The position numbers and the translations under genes were made by a program. Below, one piece after another: positions 59,901-64,000 of a DNA stretch of 64,000 bases. Every line of letters starts with the position of its first letter. Within the stretch, counting starts at the first letter, position 1. The notes under the pieces are model-generated. The model ran no database searches. It saw only the letters and a program-made list of their open reading frames with translations, and was not told the DNA's origin. Source of the stretch: Bombyx mori (Eukaryota; Arthropoda; Insecta; Lepidoptera; Bombycidae); the NCBI RefSeq assembly GCF_030269925.1, contig NC_085111.1, positions 4,766,142-4,830,141 of the forward strand. The letters run 5' to 3'.

Positions 59901-61155
59901 CCTATTGAGGCTCTTATTGACTCAAGTAACCCGCTGAGCTCGTTCGCCCAAATTCCCAAATACACCGAACTGACGAAATATTAACAAAAACGGTGTTAAT
60001 TTTGAACGTAGATGTACCCGAAGCAGACCGGCAAGACGGACGGATCGGAAACTGAAGTGAATCACGACCAGAAACTCTGCTATCACCGGATAAACACGTC
60101 GCAGTCCGAAGACGTTGTCGTTGTGGAGTTTCCTGAGGAACCGCTGTGGAGAATGTGAGTGCTGGTATTAGTAAAAACAATAATAAAAAAACAACCAATC
60201 CATAAATATCATAACATAAATTCGTTATAAAGCATTTTATTGTTGTTACTAAGGAAATACAGTGGTGGTCGTATAATTAGAAACACTTCTCCCTAGCCTC
60301 ATAGGCTACCAACTAATAGGTAGGGAAAAACCGTAAGCCGTACTGTAAACCGCAAAGTTATCTGTGCTTGTTTAAATTAAAAAAATAATAATACAAGGCT
60401 GTTAGTTTGGTGTCCTGTGCCTTTAACTGTGTTTGTGAATAATAATGTAGGGGAATGATACCCCGCCCCGCTTAGCTTACTATGCTACTAGTAAGCTAAC
60501 GTATATACGTTGGTCAGTCAGCGGTCATTAACGGACAGCGATCCACCGCGGCTGCTGACGCGAATAGGCATATAATTGTACGTAGTGTTTTATTGACCGC
60601 TTCGATAAGATTTTTTTATTGCATAGTTGGGTGGACGAGCTCACATCCCGCCTGGTGTTAAGTGGTTACTGGAGGCCATAGACATCTACAACGCAAATGC
60701 GCCACCCACCTTGATATATAAGTTCTAAGATCTCAAGTATAGTTACAACGGCTGACCCACCCTTCAAACCGAAACGCATTACTGCTTCACGGCAGAAATA
60801 GGCAGGGCGGTGTTACCTACCCGTGCGGACTCACAAGAGGTCCTGCCACCGCGAGTTTGATTTTTGTTAAACTATGTTATTCTTTCACCGAGGAAGTCAA
60901 TGGTGAACATTCGGTGGACAACACACAACGCACAATAAAACCTCAACACAAAACCTCACAATAAAAAACTAAAAAATTTAAATATCTTGTCACAGCGTAG
61001 CCGACGTGTCTGATTGCGGCCGGTACTTGCTCGTGTACCCGGTGCGCGACAGCCGCGACAACCTGCTGTTCTTCGCCGACCTCAGCAAGCACCCGGAAAT
61101 CAACGGGAAGCTGCCGCTCATGCCAGTCGTCGAGGAATTCGAAGCCGATTACGAG
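44998..61155 (+). CDS. PREP: Prolyl endopeptidase, 5' part (six exons, 321 codons)
   Basis: A serine peptidase of family S9A that cleaves short peptides after proline. Exons: 44998-45162, 51077-51300, 52285-52472, 52913-52995, 60012-60154, 60996-61155, all GT-AG with consistent phases. Family hallmarks: [75 protein letters not shown] and GLFYSMYPKQTG. These cover the N-terminal segment and part of the beta-propeller. Family proteins are about 710 aa, so more than half, including the catalytic Ser, Asp and His, lies past base 64000. Intron 1 is 5.9 kb; intron 4 is 7.0 kb and holds a BEL/Pao element. Before the usual family start there is a hydrophobic stretch ([19 protein letters not shown]), a likely signal peptide. 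Possible starts are ATG 44998, 45016 and 45097, all in frame. Confidence 0.92.
45600..45735 (+). repeat. SINE tail in PREP intron 1
   Basis: AACCACTTACCATCAGGTGA, TATGCTCGTCTACCTACAAG and an A-run form the 3' end seen in many lepidopteran SINEs. The family differs from Bm1. Confidence 0.6.
45950..46090 (-). repeat. Truncated Bm1-like SINE in PREP intron 1
   Basis: The body runs from AGCTCTAAGGTCTCAG through GACGTCCTACCACCAGTAAA; both ends are missing. Confidence 0.8.
46103..46195. mobile_element. Partial palindromic MITE, left arm
   Basis: TGTGCTTAGTGCGAGTTTT and GGAACAGCGCCCCTAGCGGC match copies at 4.4 and 28.5 kb. The right arm is replaced by unrelated sequence. Confidence 0.65.
46330..47520. 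other. PREP intron 1, no further feature
   Basis: AT-rich; no exon, RNA or recognised repeat. Confidence 0.5.
47530..47790 (-). repeat. Jockey subfamily C 3' fragment, reverse, PREP intron 1
   Basis: The 3' end GATAGCCTTGAGAG lies at the left, and the coding end with CGTCGAGCCCTTCGTCGCAA lies at the right. Confidence 0.75.
47795..48920. other. PREP intron 1, no further feature
   Basis: AT-rich; nothing supported. Confidence 0.5.
48925..49213 (-). mobile_element. Short Helitron, reverse, PREP intron 1
   Basis: On the + strand it starts CTAGCTGACCCGACAGGC and ends TATATATAGA. These are the complements of a Helitron 3' CTAG end and 5' TC end. Confidence 0.7.
49700..50095. repeat. Dispersed repeat interrupted by a Jockey 3' fragment
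   Basis: The outer repeat is the one at 15640-15760. It is split at TTAATGCCT by a subfamily B Jockey 3' fragment (about 49744-50035, + strand, ending CCACCAGTAATC plus A-run). AATGCCT is present on both sides and is the likely target duplication. Confidence 0.7.
50190..50508 (-). mobile_element. Short Helitron, reverse, PREP intron 1
   Basis: It starts CTAGCTTTTGCCCGCGACTC and ends AATATTAGTATAGA on +, the complement of TCTATACTAATATT. Confidence 0.75.
50793..51007 (-). mobile_element. Short Helitron, reverse, PREP intron 1
   Basis: It starts CTAGCGACCTGTCCTCGCTT and ends near TTTTATACTATGTAGTGA. It stops about 70 bp before exon 2. Confidence 0.65.
51355..51490 (+). repeat. 5'-truncated Bm1-like SINE in PREP intron 2
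   Basis: TATACTGAGACCTTAGAACT, the body, TGTGAGCTCGTCCACACATC and an A-rich end. Confidence 0.8.
51945..52255. repeat. Repeat family S, copy 1 (PREP intron 2)
   Basis: GGTTTTCTTCATTTTTCGTC, ATGCGACATCTTCAA and CTTCATTAAAATATTGG recur in the same order at 53280-53417 plus 59396-59475. The class is unknown. The copy runs almost to the acceptor of exon 3. Confidence 0.6.
52515..52860 (-). repeat. Unclassified repeat family R, copy 2 (PREP intron 3)
   Basis: The reverse complement follows the order of 18637-19013: GACTTTTTGGCGGGAACGCG at the left, GGATCCTCCAAAAAGTCCAC in the middle and GAGACCTTTAG near the right. Confidence 0.6.
53418..53589 (+). repeat. 5' LTR of the BEL/Pao element
   Basis: 172 bp, TGTTGAG to AAACA; contains AATAAA (53529-53534). 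Confidence 0.9.
53595..53612 (+). promoter_or_regulatory. Candidate primer binding site of the BEL/Pao element
   Basis: TGGTCCTTATCGAACCGG begins 5 bp after the 5' LTR. It has the TGG expected against a tRNA CCA end and a CGAACC block like a T-arm complement. The tRNA was not identified. Confidence 0.45.
53660..58822 (+). CDS. BEL/Pao Gag-Pol polyprotein
   Basis: One open frame of 1720 codons without stop. Order of parts: Gag of DUF1759 type (about residues 120-270, [18 protein letters not shown]), cysteine knuckles (about 356-390, [14 protein letters not shown] and CRICGKRHH), and an aspartic protease of Pao type (about 450, [12 protein letters not shown]). Then come reverse transcriptase (about 730-900, [10 protein letters not shown] and catalytic WMDD near 862), RNase H (FCDAS near 1040, TDST near 1114, NPADIASRG near 1158), an H2C2 integrase finger (about 1352-1395), an integrase core with D, D and E near 1421, 1489 and 1541 ([19 protein letters not shown]), and a C-terminal DUF5641-like region. 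All catalytic residues are present, so it may be active. Confidence 0.95.
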   Translation: MSKITELINILEEKADLILKCTTNIKKCPKTRMTKGYVETRLNTIEDYWQIFKETHDTLVKSLTKEKRSDILYFKENVYSNIEELYMDTTSDLKDTLSNFVQTAGTPTPIKQQDLNIKLPHIQLPTFTGHYDDWPTYNDIFTSLVHHNITLSKVQKLHYLKASVADEAASLLKHISVTESNYEQAWDILKQRYGNKKLIVNSLLRRLFQQPKINTPNAIQLKRLLDTTTECLSSLQNLNLPVESWDLIIIYIIVQRLDPETHKAWEEYSFHRNSEDLPTWQEMKNFLDCKFRTMELVTYTPQTKELKSYKQKTFQISTTEKICIKCKENHTLCHCEEFIKLLPDERIGFVKNKNLCYNCLLPGHPVFKCRLRISCRICGKRHHSLLHKTINGLETNYKQVEDTNIQPGPIKDNDADVAILSHMATKRSTALLATALITVKNSTGHYTVLRALIDQGSQANFISERAAQLLKVKGTPTKGTITGVGSTQTEVNLAVQLEILSRYQCNFKLNVEAYVMPSRLTTYLPSTTIADSTLTWSHLKGLKLADPTFNQPGRVDMLLGVEVYAAILKNEIIRGPPGSPCAQHTSFGWILFGKVHNDIEERKITVMHHHMDFDELLHTLWELDCDNQRKLTQEEELCENIYYENVRRDNEGRYIVKLPFKSYVILSTEGNTRDIALRRLTQLERRLQRDMKLRTEYTKVMQEYIELNHMEEVPEEELGKPSVYLPHHAVVKDTSETTKVRTVFNASSMGSNNVSINDELLVGPQLQEDMRSLVMRWRLKRVCFIADIEKMYRQILVTKQDADYQRILWRIDPNFKVKDYRLLRVTFGTASAPFLAVRTLQQVAEDEGKDFPEAARMIKEDFWMDDLLSGNDTVSEAIESARNVSDILNRGGFKLQKWSSNSIEFMKNISPTERSTLINVDMNLGGTVRTLGLSWNIGDDVLQYNLNLPEVPLTITKRSILAEIQRLFDPLGWIAPALLPGKLIIQRLWLKRLTWDEEVDSETKRDWLEMRNNLNYLKEIKIPRWLLITSDVIEDVSIHGFCDASTIAYGAVAYLRVKTYNNEYKTMLIAAKTRVAPVKPVSLPRLELCGAVLLSKLLKHISRATRIPRKQIFAWTDSTIVLSWLTGDPTRWQTFVRNRVVTVLDNIGNAWYHVQSQDNPADIASRGMLLSDLKEFSLWWNGPKWLTHEEILMSRGDNISTDLELRRTIINTNIKIDNNHNEGNYIHNQFENFNNLMELQRTIVYCKKFLNFKRSSDNISTKCFSPLELTEALETCVRLAQHNDFEHEIHDLLQGTGVSNRSVLKNLNPYLDKKGLLRVGGRLRNAEMENDAKYPMIISHKNPIATLIVSDAHLKTLHGGLQLTMNFVRSRFWIIRVKSLISATIHKCLICAKQKAKVRHQLMGDLPAARVTPTRPFLHSGVDFAGPLQILVSRGRGMKCTKGYICIFICMSTKAIHLELVGDLSTESFLGCFRRFVARRGRCSHIWSDQGTNFVGASKELAKMWQEAKLSIPEDLINILAEDGTHWHFNPPYSPNFGGLWEAGVKSIKYHLRRILDRTLTFEKMSTTLCQIEACLNSRPLCPIDHNDIDNLNVLTPGHFLIGEAPINIPEPDLSQVNVNRLSRWQHTQRILQNFWHKWKTEYLTRLQQRPKWLTLKDEFKIGEVVLIKEDHLPPGKWALGRIVEKYPGSDNICRVYSLKCCGKLIKRSISRLCKLPINE
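59208..59223 (+). promoter_or_regulatory. Polypurine tract of the BEL/Pao element
   Basis: TTTGGGGGGGCGGTA directly precedes the 3' LTR, the usual primer site for plus-strand DNA. Confidence 0.6.
59224..59395 (+). repeat. 3' LTR of the BEL/Pao element
   Basis: 172 bp, the same sequence as the 5' LTR as far as I can read, followed by the duplicated ATATT. Confidence 0.9.
59476..59700 (+). repeat. Jockey subfamily C fragment in PREP intron 4
   Basis: CGACGAAGGGTTCGACGAGT, GAGTTTCTCGCCGGATCTTC and GCACTGCTCTTGCTAAGGCT. The end with the A-run is missing, so it is truncated at both ends. Confidence 0.7.
59790..59945 (+). repeat. Degenerate Bm1-like remnant before PREP exon 5
   Basis: CCACTACCCTGCCTATATCT, GGGGACAGCTGTTC and TGAGCTCGTTCGCCCA are in sense order with many changes. 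Confidence 0.5.
60607..60915 (-). repeat. Bm1-like SINE in PREP intron 5, head missing
   Basis: A T-run, TGGGTGGACGAGCTCACATC, the full body, and part of the region joining body to tRNA-like head (TCTTTCACCGAGGAAGTCAA). It ends about 80 bp before exon 6. Confidence 0.8.
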
Positions 61156-61262
61156 GTGATCAATCAAACTAAAAATACAGGGTGTTTCTATCACCGCTGT
61201 TATCCTCAGTAACACGCAACACTCTCTAGACGCTTTATTATACTTATCCGTTTCAAACACAC

Positions 61263-61512
61263 ATGTTTACTGGTGGTAGGACTTCTTGTGAGTCCGCACG
61301 GGTAGGGACCACCACCCCGCCTTTTTTTGCTGGGAAGCAGTAATGCGTTTCGGTTTGAAGGATTGGGCAGCCGTTGTAACTATGCTAATACCTTAGAACT
61401 CGTAGATCAAGGTAGGTGGGGGCAATTACGTTGTAGATGGTTATGGGCTCCGGTAACCACTTAACACACGGCAGGCAGTGAGTTCACCAAGCTATGCAAT
61501 AAATAAAAAATA
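61263..61512 (+). repeat. 5'-truncated Bm1-like SINE after PREP exon 6
   Basis: It starts TTTACTGGTGGTAGGACTTC and ends in an A-rich tail after GAGTTCACCAAGC. It is moderately diverged. Confidence 0.75.
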
Positions 61513-61514
61513 AG

Positions 61515-61945
61515 ATTTTTAAAGGTTTAAAAAAAATCAAGCATTTTTTTTGTTTGCTCACCTAATCCACAGATTCGGTAGAATCTGGCGCCAAGTTCCG
61601 TTCAAAAATCCCGTTGTAAACGGAGCGCCAGACTACCGACTGTGTTTACTGTGAGCAGAACAGTTTTTTGAGGTTGCGAAATTTTATTTAATTCTACGGT
61701 ACTTCTGGTTCCTAAATTGTATATTATATCAATCACTCACAACTTTATTTTACTGATATTAACTAGTTATATCAATTACAACAATTAATCTACTTGAAAT
61801 TATTAATTTTATCACCACAAACTATGGCTCGCTCAAAAATTTCGATCCTGACTTTTTTCGATGTAAAAAGTGACATGCCACAGACTATAAATATTCGAAT
61901 GGTAATCTACGGCCGCCAGGGTGCGCTGGAATTATTCCTATTTGT
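61515..61945. other. PREP intron 6, nothing recognised
   Basis: No exon with PREP-like coding was found. Confidence 0.5.
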
Positions 61946-61950
61946 AATGG

Positions 61951-62374
61951 ATTTTATGACCTGGTAACTGAGACCTTTAAGTCATGTCTTATTTTAATTT
62001 ATATTCATATTTTTATGAAAAATGATATTATGAAGTGAAATGAAATGTGATATTATGGAGTGAAATGAAATGAAGATGATTAATTTGAGACATTAATCAA
62101 AAGGGATGAAATGAAATGAGATGAGATGATATGGAATGAAATGTAATCTCAGTAAAATTGTGGTCATTTACTAAGATTTTTTCAGTGGACTTTTTGGAGG
62201 ATCCCGAGAAGTTACGTACAGCGGCTTTGTTTCATTTTCCCACGTTTGTGCACTTTCACAGATATTAAACAGTTAATAAACCACTATTATTACACATTTA
62301 AACCCGAAGAAACACTAAATAGACAAATTAAAACAAATCACACAACTTCACACCTCGCGTTCCCGCCAAAAAGT
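61951..62374 (+). repeat. Unclassified repeat family R, copy 3 (PREP intron 6)
   Basis: It starts TTTTATGACCTGGTAACTGA and ends CGCGTTCCCGCCAAAAAGTC. It is collinear with 18637-19013, with an expanded ATGAAAT-type middle. Confidence 0.65.
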
Positions 62375-62379
62375 CATTA

Positions 62380-62940
62380 TTCCTACATAAACTGTAGCTT
62401 CAAGGGGATAGTTTGCAGTTCTTATTGAACGGTTTATACATTAAATAACGTTAATGTTGTTACTGTTAGTATTTTAGTTTAAGTACTGCCGAAGCAAGTA
62501 CTGTTGTTACTGTTGGAGAAACAATTTTGTTTTGTAATGTAATACCGAAATACTTTACGAGATGGCGTTACAAAAAATCCCTTCCCAAAACTATAAAACC
62601 GTTGTGATTGTCTACGAATAATAAATAATATAATAACTAATATTTATTCGTAGGTGATTGTTTAAGATGCTATGAATATTTCGGTTTTGATTTCATCAAA
62701 ATAACTTGAACTTTACTACTGAATTCCGATGAAAATTCTAATTAAGGCTGAGTTAAGTTCAGCTTTTTATTTAAGCCTCTTACTGTAGTTTTTAAATTAC
62801 ATTTATGCGGATTGATGTTTCAAGGCTTTCAGATTTAAATTTAAATTCTGAAATAATTAAGAACAGCGTCATCTACCCTTCACATTTGAAACAAAATTTA
62901 ATTCGGTTTAAATTTGTAAAAGTTGATGTTGATTATTATT
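62380..62940. other. PREP intron 6, AT-rich, nothing recognised
   Basis: No coding or repeat feature is supported. Confidence 0.5.
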
Positions 62941-62944
62941 ACAC

Positions 62945-63339
62945 TGTAACGCAGCGTTCCGTTTCGCGGGGCAACAGCAACCAAAGGGAATGTGACTCAG
63001 GTCCGTGCCGCGACGACCCACCCCGCGCTACCCGCGCCCGCGCATCTGTTGCATCATTCGCACCCCCAATTATGGCAATTAGTGCGCGCCAGACTTTGAA
63101 GCGGAATATACGCGTCCCCGGTCGATACCGGAACTGACAACCCGAGAGTCTCATGCCAGTCGGGCACCTAACATTAAACTGGCAGCCCAAGCGCGGGCCC
63201 TTTAACTAGTATTTCGGAGTGAATCTACGTAATTACGACACGTACTCGTCGTCAGTCACGGCGTCAATCCGATTTTCAAGACGTTGAAGAAAAAATTGGT
63301 TCAACCGCGGGACCGACGCCAACATTTACCGCAAACAAC
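62945..63339 (+). mobile_element. Candidate 5' LTR and leader of a Ty3/gypsy-like element
   Basis: An abrupt change from AT-rich DNA to GC-rich sequence starts at TGTAACGCAGCGTTCC, a TG-type LTR start. The right LTR border and the primer site are not clear; TGGCAGCCCAAGCGCGGG at 63179 and TGGTTCAACCGCGGGACC at 63298 are both possible. The partner LTR would lie beyond the window. Confidence 0.5.
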
Positions 63340-64000
63340 ATGGCGTCATTACAAGAAAGTCAAATGGCAGCATTCGAACGCCTACTCGACCGAGTTTTTG
63401 AGCATAAAACTCAACTCGAATCATCAGCAACACCGACGTCGGAGCCGACATCGCCGCCTTCCTCGACGCCCGCTCACCATTCTGGGAACTTCGCGTCATG
63501 CACGGCGCGGTTCAGCGGAGCGCCCGGCGACTCACTCGACGGTTTCCTTGACGCGGTCGAATCATACAAAGATTGTGCTGACGTAGGACACGCCATCGCG
63601 TTACGAGGACTCTCGATGTTACTAACCGGAAATGCAGCCGTGTGGTGGCAAGGCGTTAAAGCTAGCATCACTTCCTGGGACGACGCTTTATCATCGTTAC
63701 GAAGCGCTTTCGGTGATTGCAGACCGCCCCATCGAGTCTACTTAGAGCTCTTCAAAATGTCGCAAGGACAAAGAGAGAAGACGGAGATCTTCGTTGCCAG
63801 AGCACGAGCCCTGCTAGCTCGACTCCCACCTGGTGACCTTAGTGAGAAAGTTCAAATTGATATGCTTTACGGCCTTCTACACCGTCGTGTTCGTAAAAGA
63901 TTAAGAAGAGACGAAATAACTTCATACGACACGTTATTAAAGAAAACGCGCCATATCGAGGATTCCATCTACGAGACCAGTCCGCCTGAATTTATTCATC
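63340..64000 (+). CDS. Ty3/gypsy Gag (Arc-like capsid), partial
   Basis: An open frame from ATG 63340 to the window end, at least 220 codons. A short N-terminal Ser/Pro/Thr-rich part is followed by a capsid-type region: FSGAPGDSLDGFLDAVESYK, LTGNAAVWWQGVKAS and FGDCRPPHRVYLELFKMSQG. This is the pattern of Gag capsid domains of Ty3/gypsy elements, to which the host Arc proteins are related. The Gag remainder and Pol would lie past base 64000. A domesticated single-exon Arc-like gene is the main alternative; the LTR-like GC-rich leader favours an element. Confidence 0.8.
   Translation, partial: MASLQESQMAAFERLLDRVFEHKTQLESSATPTSEPTSPPSSTPAHHSGNFASCTARFSGAPGDSLDGFLDAVESYKDCADVGHAIALRGLSMLLTGNAAVWWQGVKASITSWDDALSSLRSAFGDCRPPHRVYLELFKMSQGQREKTEIFVARARALLARLPPGDLSEKVQIDMLYGLLHRRVRKRLRRDEITSYDTLLKKTRHIEDSIYETSPPEFIH

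Overview
The window looks like a chromosome segment of a silkworm-like lepidopteran, probably Bombyx mori or a close relative. The inference rests on many copies of a tRNA-derived SINE of Bm1 type, several short Helitrons ending in CTAG, Jockey-type non-LTR elements, and the sequence of two intron-rich host genes. No database could be searched, so the species name is an inference.

Layout. Bases 1-7168 hold no recognisable gene, only repeats (Helitrons, Bm1-like SINEs, Jockey 3' fragments, one MITE). Bases 7169-22175 hold a complete gene on the + strand for PAS-domain serine/threonine kinase (PASK). It has 22 coding exons whose lengths sum to 3696 nt (1231 codons plus stop), with splice sites and phases that agree throughout. 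Its 3' UTR runs to at least about 22560 or 23050. Bases 23.5-36 kb are AT-rich intergenic DNA with a palindromic MITE family, one Bm1 copy, old Jockey fragments, and a promoter-like patch near 26.0-27.1 kb.

Bases 36.1-44.3 kb are a nest of transposons on the - strand. A degenerate RNase H-bearing non-LTR element has been split by a near-complete 5.2 kb Jockey element with a 13-bp target duplication, and by two short Helitrons. Bases 44998-61155 carry the first six exons (321 codons) of a prolyl endopeptidase (PREP/POP) gene on the + strand. They encode the N-terminus and most of the first part of the beta-propeller. The catalytic Ser-Asp-His half must lie beyond base 64000. PREP intron 4 contains an apparently intact BEL/Pao LTR retrotransposon (53418-59395) with LTRs that look identical, a 5-bp target duplication and a single 1720-aa Gag-Pol frame. 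The window ends inside the gag gene of a second LTR element of Ty3/gypsy type, apparently lodged in PREP intron 6.

The two host genes do unrelated jobs: nutrient- and energy-linked signalling for PASK, and cleavage of proline-containing peptides for PREP. No operon-like or co-functional grouping is visible. The most notable points are the TATA/initiator arrangement and secretory-type N-terminus of PREP, the young BEL/Pao insertion, the datable nest of transposons, and a three-copy repeat that I cannot classify.
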